A DNA stretch of 64,000 nucleotides from Flagellimonas oceanensis. Its GTDB lineage: Bacteria > Bacteroidota > Bacteroidia > Flavobacteriales > Flavobacteriaceae. Each line of letters begins with the position of its first letter. Positions within the stretch are counted from its first letter, which is position 1. The notes beneath the pieces are model-generated. The model was not told where the DNA came from, ran no database searches, and was given only the letters and a program-made list of their open reading frames with translations. Made by a program: the position numbers and the translations under genes. The stretch is from positions 299,161 through 363,160 of the forward strand of contig NZ_RZNA01000052.1 in NCBI RefSeq assembly GCF_003992595.1, written 5' to 3'. Positions 7,768 to 15,423 of the stretch are shown in pieces.

Positions 7768-8871
7768 TTATTGGATTCCAACAATTTCTATATCAAAAAC
7801 CAAGGTGGAGCCACCAGGGATAGGGCCATAATCATTATCGCCATACCCTAAATGCGGAGGGATGAACAAACGAACCTTGTCTCCAACTTTCATGGTCAAC
7901 AATCCTTCCCGGAAACCTGCAGCCAATTGAGCATCGGGGCTATAATCCATAGGAAATGGTCTGTAACCTCCCTGATCTCTCCTTCCGGGGTTCAGTTGGT
8001 TGAATTGTTCGGCAACTTCTTCGATGTTGCTGTCGAACAAATCCCCGTTGAACAACCAACCTGCATAGTTTACCAATACTTTTTGGCCCACTTTTGGTTG
8101 CTCTCCATCGCCTTCTTCCAGTTTTAAGATACGAAGCCCACTATTGGTTTCTTCGGCCTCCTCAATCTGTTCGGTAAAATTGGCTACCAAATCTTCCTTC
8201 ATTTTCTTAAAGGCTTCTTCGGCTGCATTAGCTTCTTCGAAATAGTCACTCATGATCTGAACAGCATCGAATTGTCTGGCCTCCTTACCATTGCGCACAA
8301 TTTCCACATGGTCCATCACAACATCGGTTACAGGTCTGTCGCCAGCACCTGTCTCTACATTGGCAATGGAATCAACTACATCCATGCCTGCCACTACTTC
8401 TCCGAAAACAGTATGCTTGTCATTCAACCATGGAGTGGCCTTGTGCGTGATGAAAAATTGACTGCTGTTTGTTTTTGGACCTCTGTTGGCCATGGAAAGG
8501 ATTCCTTTTTTGGAATGTCTCAAGGAATCATTGAACTCATCATTAAAAGTGTAGCCAATATTACCGCTTCCACTACCGGTCGGGTCTCCACCCTGAATCA
8601 TAAAATCTTTAATGACCCTGTGAAATACAATACCGTCATAGAATTTTTTGTCTTTGTATTCATCGTTAACAAAAGGGTTTTTCCCTTCGGCCAAGGAAAC
8701 AAAGTTTGCTACTGTGACTGGGGTTTTTTGGTATTCCAGTTGAATGATGATATCCCCTTTGGCGGTCTGGATATCAGCAAAAATACCATCGCCCAAATCA
8801 GCGTATTTGCTCGATTTGCACCCTATGATCACTAGGAGGAATAATGGTATGATGTAAAATAATTTCTTCAT
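7768..8871 (-). CDS. Peptidylprolyl isomerase lipoprotein, cyclophilin-FKBP fusion
   Basis: The 367-residue lipoprotein has MKKLFYIIPLFLLVIIGC and lipobox Cys18. Residues about 35-195 are a cyclophilin domain, with FHRVIKDFMIQGGDP at 83-97, the catalytic Arg in FHRV, and SQFFITH. After a charged helical linker (about 205-245) comes an FKBP domain (VGQKVLVNYAGWLFNGDLFDS, GFREGLLTMKVGDKVRLFIPP, GYGDNDYGPIPGGSTLVFDIEI). Two unrelated prolyl isomerase folds are thus joined on one anchored chain, presumably a periplasmic or envelope folding factor. It lies 11 bp after gldI, another FKBP-type lipoprotein, and the two are co-transcribed from the DHH gene. This fusion recurs in Flavobacteriia. Domain calls are firm; client proteins are unknown. 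Confidence 0.93.
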   Translation of the reverse strand: MKKLFYIIPLFLLVIIGCKSSKYADLGDGIFADIQTAKGDIIIQLEYQKTPVTVANFVSLAEGKNPFVNDEYKDKKFYDGIVFHRVIKDFMIQGGDPTGSGSGNIGYTFNDEFNDSLRHSKKGILSMANRGPKTNSSQFFITHKATPWLNDKHTVFGEVVAGMDVVDSIANVETGAGDRPVTDVVMDHVEIVRNGKEARQFDAVQIMSDYFEEANAAEEAFKKMKEDLVANFTEQIEEAEETNSGLRILKLEEGDGEQPKVGQKVLVNYAGWLFNGDLFDSNIEEVAEQFNQLNPGRRDQGGYRPFPMDYSPDAQLAAGFREGLLTMKVGDKVRLFIPPHLGYGDNDYGPIPGGSTLVFDIEIVGIQ

Positions 8872-8882
8872 TGTTTATGAAT

Positions 8883-9431
8883 TTAGTTTAAACTGTCGTT
8901 GTCTATTATGATTGTGTGTAATTCTACAGATGATTTAAGCGGTGTTTTTGGGCCAATGGCCTTGTTGTCTCCTTGGTAGCCATAGGCTTGGGGGGATGGA
9001 AACAAAAATGTGACCTTCTCATTTATTTTCAAAAGCTTTACCGCATTCTGGAGCCCAGGGAATAATTGCTGTTTGTCTATAACATGTGAGGTCGGCCCTA
9101 TTTCTTCAGCGGTGTATATGGTATCACCGCCAAGGCTCATCAAGTTATAGGAAAATAGAATTTGGTCGCCCGATTTTAGTTGATAATTGGCCGTATCGTT
9201 TTTGGTCTCGTAGTAGTACCAAAATCCGTTTGGACTGGATATGTACTCGTGAACCGTATCCTTTGAAATAATTTCCTGAATGGCGGCTTCCTCTTCTGCC
9301 AACAATTTCTTGGTACGTTCAATGGATTCCTTGTAAAAACTACCGGATTTCACTTCAACGGGTCTTCTCGGTTCGGGACCCCCACAGCTCACGACGATGG
9401 CAACCAGCAAAACAGCTAGAAAGAATCTCAT
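8883..9431 (-). CDS. gldI: Gliding motility-associated FKBP-type lipoprotein GldI
   Basis: The protein has 182 residues with signal sequence MRFFLAVLLVAIVVSC and lipid-attachment Cys16. A helical N-terminal segment (YKESIERTKKLLAEEEAAIQ) and the GldI hallmark SPNGFWYYYETKN precede an FKBP-like isomerase domain (KSGDQILFSYNLMSLGGDTIY, FPGLQNAVKLLKINEKVTFLFPS, AYGYQGDNKAIGPKTPLKSSVEL). GldI is one of the lipoproteins needed for Bacteroidota gliding, probably by helping to fold gliding or type 9 secretion components. Its start codon overlaps the stop of the upstream DHH gene by 4 bp (ATGA), so translation is probably coupled. The giant SprB-like protein at 52.7 kb would be a natural client of the same system. 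Confidence 0.92.
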   Translation of the reverse strand: MRFFLAVLLVAIVVSCGGPEPRRPVEVKSGSFYKESIERTKKLLAEEEAAIQEIISKDTVHEYISSPNGFWYYYETKNDTANYQLKSGDQILFSYNLMSLGGDTIYTAEEIGPTSHVIDKQQLFPGLQNAVKLLKINEKVTFLFPSPQAYGYQGDNKAIGPKTPLKSSVELHTIIIDNDSLN

Positions 9432-10444
9432 GTGTTCAATTTGTCTTTATAGTTTTTTAAAATAGCATTGAATTTGGATATGGTCTCCTCCATGCTCATT
9501 TCACTTCTCCCCCCAGCTGCATTGGTATGCCCACCTCCATTAAAATGCTCTCGGGCAAATTCGTTTACGGAAAAATCCCCGACGGAACGAAACGAAATTT
9601 TAATGATGCCCTCTTCGCGATTTTCAATAAAAATGAGGGCAAAAATAATACCTTCCAAAGTTAGGCCATAATTAACGAATCCCTCGGTATCCCCCTTTTT
9701 AAAACCGTATTGGTCCAATTCATCTTGGGAAAGGGTAATGTAAGCAGTTCTGTATTCTGGAAGAATAACCATATTGCTCAAGGCAATACCCAACAAATGC
9801 AAGCGGGAAGGGGAGTTGGTGTCAAAAACTTCGCGATGTATTTCCATATTGTCGGCACCCTTATCAATAAGTTCGGCCACAACACGGTGTGTTTTGCTCG
9901 ATGTAGATCGATATTTAAAAGAGCCAGTATCCGTCATAATGCCCGTGTACAGGTTTGTTGCCATATCGGCATCAATCAAATCGGTTTCCCCTAAAGAGTC
10001 GATAAAATTGAAGACCATCTCACAGGTAGAGCTCATGGTCACATCCGAATAGGTTACCTTGGCATAGTCGCTTGGCTGTTGGTGGTGGTCGATCATAATA
10101 AAATCAGCCTCCGCTTCCTGTAGGACTGATTCCATTTGCCCCACTCTGGAAAGGTCGTTGAAGTCCAAAGTGAAAATAACCGAAGCCTCATTGATGACTT
10201 CCTTTGCCTTTGGGTTTTCCCTCTCAAAATTGATGACGACATCATTTCCCGGCATCCATTTCAGGAATTTTGGATAGTCATTTGGTGCCACCACATGCAC
10301 TGTGTGCCCTTTTGCCTTTAAAAAACCGGAAAGTGCCAAGCAGGACCCCATGGCATCCCCGTCGGGGTTTCTGTGGGGAATGATCGCTATCTTTTTAGGT
10401 TGGGAAAGAATCGACTTTACTGTCGTGATATCCACTGAATTCAT
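9428..10444 (-). CDS. DHH-family phosphoesterase (NrnA-like oligoribonuclease / pAp phosphatase)
   Basis: The protein has 338 residues, MNSVDITTVKSILSQPKK. A longer frame to 10513 is rejected because a TATATTTG promoter box lies 5 bases before this ATG. The catalytic DHH-domain motifs are all present: IIPHRNPDGDAMGSCLA (NPDGDA), TLDFND, MIDHHQQPSDY (DHH) and MTDTGSFKY. The C-terminal DHHA1 domain ends in HFNGGGHTNAAGGRSEMS. NrnA-type enzymes degrade 2-5-mer RNA and the nucleotide pAp (or cyclic dinucleotide products) in the cytoplasm. It is the first gene of an operon with gldI and the PPIase lipoprotein. The family is certain; whether the substrate is nanoRNA or pGpG cannot be told from sequence. 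Confidence 0.92.
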   Translation of the reverse strand: MNSVDITTVKSILSQPKKIAIIPHRNPDGDAMGSCLALSGFLKAKGHTVHVVAPNDYPKFLKWMPGNDVVINFERENPKAKEVINEASVIFTLDFNDLSRVGQMESVLQEAEADFIMIDHHQQPSDYAKVTYSDVTMSSTCEMVFNFIDSLGETDLIDADMATNLYTGIMTDTGSFKYRSTSSKTHRVVAELIDKGADNMEIHREVFDTNSPSRLHLLGIALSNMVILPEYRTAYITLSQDELDQYGFKKGDTEGFVNYGLTLEGIIFALIFIENREEGIIKISFRSVGDFSVNEFAREHFNGGGHTNAAGGRSEMSMEETISKFNAILKNYKDKLNT

Positions 10445-10449
10445 GCGGC

Positions 10450-10457
10450 CAAATATA
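10450..10457 (-). promoter_or_regulatory. TAnnTTTG -7 box for the DHH-gldI operon
   Basis: On the - strand the box reads TATATTTG and is followed after only 5 bases by the ATG at 10444, so transcription would begin at or very near the start codon (leaderless mRNA). No clear -33 TTG was found at the usual spacing. Confidence 0.55.
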
Positions 10458-10492
10458 CAATAATATAATATAGAGGTAACTCGGTTTATCCG

Positions 10493-10500
10493 TATTTTTG
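10493..10500 (+). promoter_or_regulatory. TAnnTTTG -7 box for the phoD-like gene
   Basis: TATTTTTG lies 18 bases before the ATG at 10519 and matches the Bacteroidota -7 consensus. No good TTG is present at the -33 distance. Confidence 0.55.
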
Positions 10501-10518
10501 GTTTGGTAAACACACATC

Positions 10519-11553
10519 ATGAAACAACTTTATACTTTGTTTGCGGCCTTGGTTTTGTTTTCTGCCTGCAAAAAGAAGGAGGAGAAAACGGTCGAGGTCC
10601 AAGAAAAAGCAACACCTGATTTTGTGGTGGCCTTTGGATCATGCAATATGTCGCAGGAACCAAATCCGTTTTGGGACAATATTTTGGCAGAAGATCCAGA
10701 TGTTTGGATTTGGGGAGGGGACATTGTCTATGCGGATACGGATGATGTGGAACGATTAAGGTCCATTTATGCCATGCAGGATACCGTTGCGGGATATGCT
10801 GAATTGAGAAGCCAAGTACCTATTATCGGAACATGGGACGACCATGATTTTGGAGTGAACGATGGAGGTTCCGATTTCGCCATAAAGGAAGAAAGCCAAC
10901 AAGTATTCCTGGATTTTATGAATGTACCGAAAGATAGTGAGCGTAGAAATCAAGAAGGGGTGTACGCTTCCCATGATTATGAAGTGCCTGCCGGAAAGAT
11001 AAAGGTAATTGTGTTGGATACCCGGTATTTTAGAAGTGAGCTCATCAAAGATGAGGATTCCAACAAGCGATATAAGCCAACAATGGATTCTACGGCAACT
11101 GTACTCGGAAAAGCCCAGTGGCATTGGTTGGAAAACGAACTTAACGGTTCCGATGCGGATTTCAACTTGATTATGTCCAGCATTCAGGTGCTTTCTGGTG
11201 AACATGGTTTCGAGACTTGGGGCAATTTTCCGCTAGAGGTGGAAAAGCTGGAAAATATGATAGCGCAATCAAAAGCAAGAGGAGTGATTATTTTATCGGG
11301 AGACAGGCATATTTCTGAGTTCTCCAGAACCGATGTTGCCGGGCTTTCATATCCCTTGGTGGATTTTACCAGTAGTGGGCTTACCCATTCGTATTCCAGC
11401 TTCAGTGGAGAACCGAACCAGTATCGTGTCGGGGAGGTGGTTTCCGATAAAAGTTATGGTATTATCAATCTCAATATTGAAGGGAAAAGGGCAGAATTTA
11501 AAATTATGGGGGACAATGGCACTGTTTTCCAAGAGTTAAAACAAAGCTATTGA
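10519..11553 (+). CDS. PhoD-like alkaline phosphatase/phosphodiesterase lipoprotein
   Basis: The 344-residue lipoprotein has MKQLYTLFAALVLFSAC and Cys17. The metallophosphatase core shows FVVAFGSCNMS, DVWIWGGDIVYAD, VPIIGTWDDHDFGVNDGG, IKVIVLDTRYFRS, and VIILSGDRHISEF near the C-terminus. These are the metal-ligand blocks of the PhoD family of Ca/Fe-dependent phosphodiesterases and phosphatases. The family acts on phosphate esters outside the cytoplasm, and in Bacteroidota is usually anchored in the envelope. It has its own promoter box and is divergent from the DHH-gldI operon. The true substrate is unknown; a role in phosphate or phospholipid scavenging is an inference. Confidence 0.88.
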   Translation: MKQLYTLFAALVLFSACKKKEEKTVEVQEKATPDFVVAFGSCNMSQEPNPFWDNILAEDPDVWIWGGDIVYADTDDVERLRSIYAMQDTVAGYAELRSQVPIIGTWDDHDFGVNDGGSDFAIKEESQQVFLDFMNVPKDSERRNQEGVYASHDYEVPAGKIKVIVLDTRYFRSELIKDEDSNKRYKPTMDSTATVLGKAQWHWLENELNGSDADFNLIMSSIQVLSGEHGFETWGNFPLEVEKLENMIAQSKARGVIILSGDRHISEFSRTDVAGLSYPLVDFTSSGLTHSYSSFSGEPNQYRVGEVVSDKSYGIINLNIEGKRAEFKIMGDNGTVFQELKQSY

Positions 11554-11556
11554 GCC

Positions 11557-11586
11557 TTGTACCTTGGTTGAAAAAGCTTAAGTTTG
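11557..11586 (+). promoter_or_regulatory. Promoter of ndk (TTG-N19-TAAGTTTG)
   Basis: TTG at 11557-11559 is separated by 19 bases from TAAGTTTG at 11579-11586, a full match to the Bacteroidota -33/-7 pattern. It is 15 bases before the ndk ATG and starts just after the stop of the phosphatase gene. Confidence 0.75.
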
Positions 11587-11601
11587 CGCAAAATTTAAAA
11601 A

Positions 11602-12021
11602 ATGACTGGAAATAGAACATTTACCATGATTAAGCCTGATGCCGTTGAAAATGGGTACATCGGGGCGATTTTGGATAAAATTACGGCTGCTGGATTTAAG
11701 ATTGTGGCCATGAAGTTTACACAATTGAGCAAGAGGGATGCCGAAATATTCTATGCCATCCACAAAGAGCGTCCATTTTTTGGTGAGTTGGTGGAGTTTA
11801 TGACAAGAGGACCAATCGTTGCCGCTATCTTGGAAAAAGACAATGCTGTGGATGATTTCCGTGCGTTGATCGGGGCTACCAACCCAGAAGAAGCTGCCGA
11901 AGGAACTATCAGAAAGTTGTACGCTGCCAGTATTGGTGAGAATGCCGTTCACGGTTCCGATAGTGATGAAAACGCTGCTATTGAAGGTGCTTTCCACTTT
12001 TCAGGAAGGGAAATCTACTAA
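11602..12021 (+). CDS. ndk: Nucleoside-diphosphate kinase
   Basis: This 139-residue protein has full family length. It begins [21 protein letters not shown], the nucleotide-binding Lys being in MIKPDAV. It has the conserved [10 protein letters not shown] and [17 protein letters not shown] blocks. The active-site histidine lies in [13 protein letters not shown], the phosphate carrier of the ping-pong reaction that equilibrates nucleoside di- and triphosphates in the cytoplasm. It is a monocistronic gene, with its own promoter at 11.56 kb and a terminator at 12.05 kb. Nothing unusual is seen. Confidence 0.97.
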   Translation: MTGNRTFTMIKPDAVENGYIGAILDKITAAGFKIVAMKFTQLSKRDAEIFYAIHKERPFFGELVEFMTRGPIVAAILEKDNAVDDFRALIGATNPEEAAEGTIRKLYAASIGENAVHGSDSDENAAIEGAFHFSGREIY

Positions 12022-12045
12022 AATAGCTACAAGATATTTTTGTTC

Positions 12046-12070
12046 AAAGCCACCTTTTGGGTGGTTTTTT
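12046..12070 (+). terminator. Rho-independent terminator of ndk
   Basis: CCACC (12050-12054) pairs with GGTGG (12060-12064) around TTTTG and is followed by a run of T. It lies between the ndk stop and the converging DUF721 gene. Confidence 0.8.
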
Positions 12071-12084
12071 TATTTCCTCTTTTA

Positions 12085-12381
12085 TTAACGCAACACCAAT
12101 TTCTTTACCAGCTCCTTGCCCAGTTCTTCATTGATCATTTTAATGATCTTGGTTTTTCCCAAACTCAATTCCTCCCGCAATACCGAAGAGGAGAGCGATA
12201 CGTAGAGCGTCTCATTTTTAAGTTCAACGGCCGATGTGTAGTTGTTTACCCCATTGCCCATCAATTTAACCCAAGCCTCTCGGGCATCAACTTTGTCCAT
12301 GCCTTTTTGCAGCTTGTTTTCCTGGATGAATTCGCTCAAGGCTTCACTCAATGGGATGTGGGAACTATGTCGTTTGGCCAT
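12085..12381 (-). CDS. DUF721 (DciA-like) protein
   Basis: This 98-residue cytoplasmic protein reads MAKRHSSHIPLSEALSEFI, then ENKLQKGMDKVDAREAWVKLMG and SLSSSVLREELSLGKTKIIKMINEELG. 'W..(L/V)MG' followed by 'L.V...S.....EL....I...N' is the signature of DUF721. In other bacteria this fold is found in DciA, a helicase-loading protein at replication forks; whether this short Bacteroidota form loads helicase is unproven. It is the third gene of a recF operon, and its ATG overlaps the lipoprotein stop by 1 base (TAATG). Linkage of recF with DUF721 recurs across Bacteroidota and supports a replication or repair role. Confidence 0.85.
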   Translation of the reverse strand: MAKRHSSHIPLSEALSEFIQENKLQKGMDKVDAREAWVKLMGNGVNNYTSAVELKNETLYVSLSSSVLREELSLGKTKIIKMINEELGKELVKKLVLR

Positions 12382-12803
12382 TACTGCGGTATTTTTATGG
12401 GTTCAAAACGCTTGTATTTGTAAGTAACGCCTTCTTGGTTGATGACTGAAAAAGAAACTGAATCCAATTGGACCAGTTTTTCCTCCCATTCGCTGAACTC
12501 ATTTTTATAACGAAGGGTAAAGGTTTCATTGACGTGCGATACTTCAAAATCCTCCACGTCTTTAGAGGTGTCGTACGAGCCATCAAATTGGGGTTTCATC
12601 TTTTTTCGGTACCCTTTGTCTTCTTGCAATTGAATAAAATCGATACTCGTGTTCATACCATATTCCTTGATGGAACCATCAGGGAATTCTACCTCCGATA
12701 TCTCCCAATAACCGTTCAAGTGATGCAAATCCTTTTGATTTATGGATGAATCATTACAGCTCCAGAACAATACGATCAATAAAATGGGAAGTATTTGCTT
12801 CAT
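12381..12803 (-). CDS. Lipocalin-like lipoprotein
   Basis: This 140-residue lipoprotein begins MKQILPILLIVLFWSC with lipobox Cys16. The ATG at 12803 was chosen over a longer frame that runs into recF and lacks a signal peptide. The body reads HHLNGYWEISEVEFPDG, then FIQLQEDKGYRKKMKPQFDGSYDTS and a YKNEFSEWEEKLVQLD segment. 'GYWEI' followed by strands resembles the lipocalin-like domains of Bacteroidota lipoproteins. No enzymatic residue set is visible and the ligand is unknown. It is placed between recF and the DUF721 gene with almost no spacing, so it shares their transcript, which is odd company for an envelope protein. Confidence 0.75.
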   Translation of the reverse strand: MKQILPILLIVLFWSCNDSSINQKDLHHLNGYWEISEVEFPDGSIKEYGMNTSIDFIQLQEDKGYRKKMKPQFDGSYDTSKDVEDFEVSHVNETFTLRYKNEFSEWEEKLVQLDSVSFSVINQEGVTYKYKRFEPIKIPQ

Positions 12804-12807
12804 GATG

Positions 12808-13887
12808 CTACAAGGTAAATATTTTATAACTCTGATGGATGTTCTTGACCACATTTTCGGTTCGGTCGGCATGTGTGTCACTAATAAAGATTTGACCAAA
12901 ATTGTCATCCTTGACCAAACCTACAATATGGGATACCCTATTCTCGTCCAGTTTGTCAAAAATATCATCCAACAATAAAATGGGAGTGGTGTCCGCCAAT
13001 TGCTTGATAAAGTGGAATTGTGCCAATTTCAAAGCAATCAAAAATGATTTTTGTTGACCTTGGCTCCCAAATTTTTTAATCGGATGGCCGGCAATCGTAA
13101 AGCTCAGATCGTCCTTGTGAACACCAACTGAGGTATATTGAAGGGCACGGTCTTTCTCGACATTGTTTTTCAAAAGGTTCAATAGATTGTCGTCGCTCAA
13201 TTGACTTTCATAGGAGAGATCGATTTGCTCATCTTTTTCGGAAATGTTGTGATACTGCTCCTTGAAAATAGGGAGGAAAGAATCAATGAACTCCACTCTT
13301 TTTTGATGGATTGCCGTTCCCAAGGTGTTCATCTGTTCGTTGTAAATGCTCAAGGTGTCTGAATCAAAAGTTCGATTCGCCACGAAATACTTTAAAAGAG
13401 AGTTCCGTTGCGATACTACCTTGTTGTATTTGATGAGGTTTTGCAGATACACCTTGTCCGATTGCGAGATAACACCATCCATAAATTTTCTGCGGGTATC
13501 GCTACCTTCTAGTATTAAATCACGATCTGACGGTGAAATGATGACCAAGGGCAAAAAACCAATGTGCTCGGAAAACTTTTCGTATGGCTTTCCGTTGCGC
13601 TTGATTACTTTTTTGGTGCCTTTTTTAAAGGAACACAGTATTTTTTCTGTTCTTTCGTTTTTCTCAAACTCCCCTTCGACCACAAAAAAATCGGTGCCGT
13701 GTTTTATGTTTTGTGTGGACACGGGGTTAAAGTAACTTTTGCCAAAGCACAAGTGGTAAATGGAGTCCAAAACGTTGGTCTTTCCTACCCCGTTATCGCC
13801 CACCAAACAGTTGATCACAGGATCGAATTCCAAGGTCTTGGAATCAAAGTTTTTGTAATTGACTAAAGATAAATGCCTTAAAAACAT
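12808..13887 (-). CDS. recF: DNA replication/repair ATPase RecF
   Basis: The protein has 359 residues, a normal RecF length. The N-terminus [21 protein letters not shown] is followed by Walker [10 protein letters not shown] at about 30-38. The ABC-type signature is [17 protein letters not shown] and Walker B is [12 protein letters not shown], followed by a D-loop and HADRTENV. RecF binds single-strand gaps with RecO and RecR and helps load RecA. It is the first gene of a tight operon with a lipoprotein (4-bp gap) and DUF721. The region upstream (13888-14014) carries only the promoter of the divergent TPR gene. Identification is secure. Confidence 0.96.
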   Translation of the reverse strand: MFLRHLSLVNYKNFDSKTLEFDPVINCLVGDNGVGKTNVLDSIYHLCFGKSYFNPVSTQNIKHGTDFFVVEGEFEKNERTEKILCSFKKGTKKVIKRNGKPYEKFSEHIGFLPLVIISPSDRDLILEGSDTRRKFMDGVISQSDKVYLQNLIKYNKVVSQRNSLLKYFVANRTFDSDTLSIYNEQMNTLGTAIHQKRVEFIDSFLPIFKEQYHNISEKDEQIDLSYESQLSDDNLLNLLKNNVEKDRALQYTSVGVHKDDLSFTIAGHPIKKFGSQGQQKSFLIALKLAQFHFIKQLADTTPILLLDDIFDKLDENRVSHIVGLVKDDNFGQIFISDTHADRTENVVKNIHQSYKIFTL

Positions 13888-13965
13888 AAAAAATTAGAGA
13901 AACGGTTTGGAATTAAAAGGTGGCCCTTTAAAAAAGGGAATCCAAAAATAACGAATAAATTACCT

Positions 13966-13994
13966 TTTGGTTTTGGATAAAAACTTTATTTTTG
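13966..13994 (+). promoter_or_regulatory. Promoter of the TPR-ribH operon
   Basis: TTTG at 13966-13969, a 17-base spacer and TATTTTTG at 13987-13994 give a near-ideal Bacteroidota promoter, 20 bases before the ATG at 14015. Confidence 0.75.
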
Positions 13995-14014
13995 CGCGAC
14001 CAATTAAATGACGG

Positions 14015-14776
14015 ATGGCAACATACAAGAAGAGAGGCTTTAAGCCAAAAAATAAAGAGGAAGAAGCTCAGATAGAGGAACACGACAGTACAACAGCTGA
14101 AGTTTTCAATACTTTGGACGAGGGTGCCTCCAAGACCGAGGAGTGGGTTCAGAAGAACCAAAACTACATTTTGGGCGTTATTGGAGTTATCGCTGTAGGT
14201 GTTTTGGCCTATTTGGGATACCACCAGTTCATTCAAAACCCGAAAGAAGCTTCCGCTGCAAACGAACTTTTCTATCCACAACAATATTTTGATCAAGCTT
14301 TGGCAAGCGAAACCGAGAAGGATTCATTGTTTACTTTGGCTTTGAATGGAGCCCAAGGTAAATATGGTTTCTTGGATATTATCGAGGAGTACAGTGGTAC
14401 CAAAGCAGCCAACTTGGCCAAGTATTCCGCTGGTATGACGTATTTGAACCTGAAGCAATATGATCAGGCAGTTTCTTATCTGGAAGATTTTTCTTCCGAT
14501 GATGATATTATGGGGGCTATGGCTAAAGGGGGAATCGGAGATGCTTTCTCTCAGTTGAACCAACCTGAAGACGCTTTGGATTACTACGAAAAAGCCATTG
14601 CACATAGTGATAATGAGTTTACGGCACCACGATATTTGCACAAAGCAGGTGTGGTTGCTTTGAACCTTGGCGAAAAAAGCAAAGCTTTGGGTTACTTTGA
14701 ACGAATCAAAGAGGAGTACCCTAACTCTCAGGAAGCCAACGGTATTGACGCCCTTATCGGATTGGCGCAAAATTAG
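14015..14776 (+). CDS. Membrane-anchored TPR protein (YfgM-like)
   Basis: The 253-residue protein starts with a basic, charged cytoplasmic segment (MATYKKRGFKPKNKEEEAQ) and one membrane helix at about 51-70 (YILGVIGVIAVGVLAYLGY). The rest is made of tetratricopeptide-like helices (AANLAKYSAGMTYLNLKQYDQAVSYLEDF; AKGGIGDAFSQLNQPEDALDYYEKAI; HKAGVVALNLGEKSKALGYFERI). The layout, N-in helix then periplasmic TPRs, resembles YfgM, an ancillary factor of the Sec translocon and periplasmic chaperones. The exact role here is inferred. It has its own promoter and is followed after 3 bp by ribH, an association seen in many Flavobacteriia. Confidence 0.85.
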   Translation: MATYKKRGFKPKNKEEEAQIEEHDSTTAEVFNTLDEGASKTEEWVQKNQNYILGVIGVIAVGVLAYLGYHQFIQNPKEASAANELFYPQQYFDQALASETEKDSLFTLALNGAQGKYGFLDIIEEYSGTKAANLAKYSAGMTYLNLKQYDQAVSYLEDFSSDDDIMGAMAKGGIGDAFSQLNQPEDALDYYEKAIAHSDNEFTAPRYLHKAGVVALNLGEKSKALGYFERIKEEYPNSQEANGIDALIGLAQN

Positions 14777-14779
14777 AAC

Positions 14780-15262
14780 ATGGCCACAGAGAACAAAAAC
14801 TTATCCGTTTACGATAAAAGCAAAATCCCAAACGCGAAGAATCTTCGGTTTGGGATTGTTGTTTCTGAATGGAACGACGAAATAACCGAAGCCCTGTATC
14901 AAGGTGCGGAAGATGCGCTGCTGGATTGTGGGACACTCCCCGAAAATTTGATTCGATGGGACGTTCCGGGCAGTTTTGAACTGACTTTCGGTTGCAAAAA
15001 AATGATTCAAACGGAAAAAGTCGATGCTATTGTGGCTATCGGTAGTGTTATCCGTGGGGAAACCAGTCACTTTGATTTTGTATGCAGTGCAACGGCCCAG
15101 GGCATCAAGGACTTGAACGTCGCCTATGATGTTCCTGTGATTTTTTGTGTACTGACAGATGATAACATCGAACAATCTAGAGCTAGGAGCGGGGGCAAAC
15201 ACGGCAATAAGGGGACCGAGGCTGCCATCGTCGCCATACAAATGGCTGTGTTGGGAAAGTAA
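14780..15262 (+). CDS. ribH: 6,7-dimethyl-8-ribityllumazine synthase
   Basis: The protein has 160 residues, normal for the family. It condenses 5-amino-6-ribitylamino-uracil with dihydroxybutanone phosphate to make lumazine, the penultimate step of riboflavin synthesis. Visible motifs are FGIVVSEWND (substrate pocket), WDVPGSFELTFGCKKM, AIGSVIRGETSHFDFVC with the phosphate-binding GET and catalytic His, VPVIFCVLTDDNIEQSRAR, and GNKGTEAA. The position 3 bp after the TPR gene indicates one transcript. No FMN riboswitch structure is visible upstream, so control seems to be from the TPR promoter. The other riboflavin genes are not in the window. Confidence 0.97.
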   Translation: MATENKNLSVYDKSKIPNAKNLRFGIVVSEWNDEITEALYQGAEDALLDCGTLPENLIRWDVPGSFELTFGCKKMIQTEKVDAIVAIGSVIRGETSHFDFVCSATAQGIKDLNVAYDVPVIFCVLTDDNIEQSRARSGGKHGNKGTEAAIVAIQMAVLGK

Positions 15263-15326
15263 GCCCACGTAACTAAATAAAGCTCAATCTTCGGCACAAG
15301 TTCAAATTGAGTTATTCTTACAATCC

Positions 15327-15358
15327 AACAATCCATAAATGGGTTGTTAACATTTTTT
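15327..15358 (+). terminator. Terminator after ribH
   Basis: AACAATCCAT (15327-15336) can pair with ATGGGTTGTT (15339-15348), with one wobble pair. It is followed by AACA and six T. A second hairpin, TTGGGA-TGATC-TCCCAA (15357-15373) followed by CCCC and six T, comes immediately after, making a tandem terminator. Confidence 0.75.
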
Positions 15359-15393
15359 GGGATGATCTCCCAACCCCTTTTTTCTATTTTGAG

Positions 15394-15401
15394 TACCTTT
15401 G
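15394..15401 (+). promoter_or_regulatory. TAnnTTTG -7 box before the mutL operon
   Basis: TACCTTTG lies 22 bases before the ATG at 15424 and after the tandem ribH terminator, so it should drive the small membrane protein, mutL and the rhomboid genes. A -33 TTG at normal spacing is not evident. Confidence 0.55.
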
Positions 15402-15423
15402 AGGTTACAGCGATAAGGATATC

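Noticed and set aside
10445..10513. Extended start of the DHH phosphoesterase
   Set aside because: The 23 extra residues have no family similarity and cover the TATATTTG promoter box.
12804..12908. Extended start of the lipocalin-like lipoprotein
   Set aside because: The extension lies in the recF coding end and removes the signal peptide from the N-terminus.
14600..14779. FMN riboswitch ahead of ribH
   Set aside because: The ribH ATG is 3 bp after the TPR stop, leaving no space, and no RFN-like conserved blocks were seen upstream of the operon promoter.
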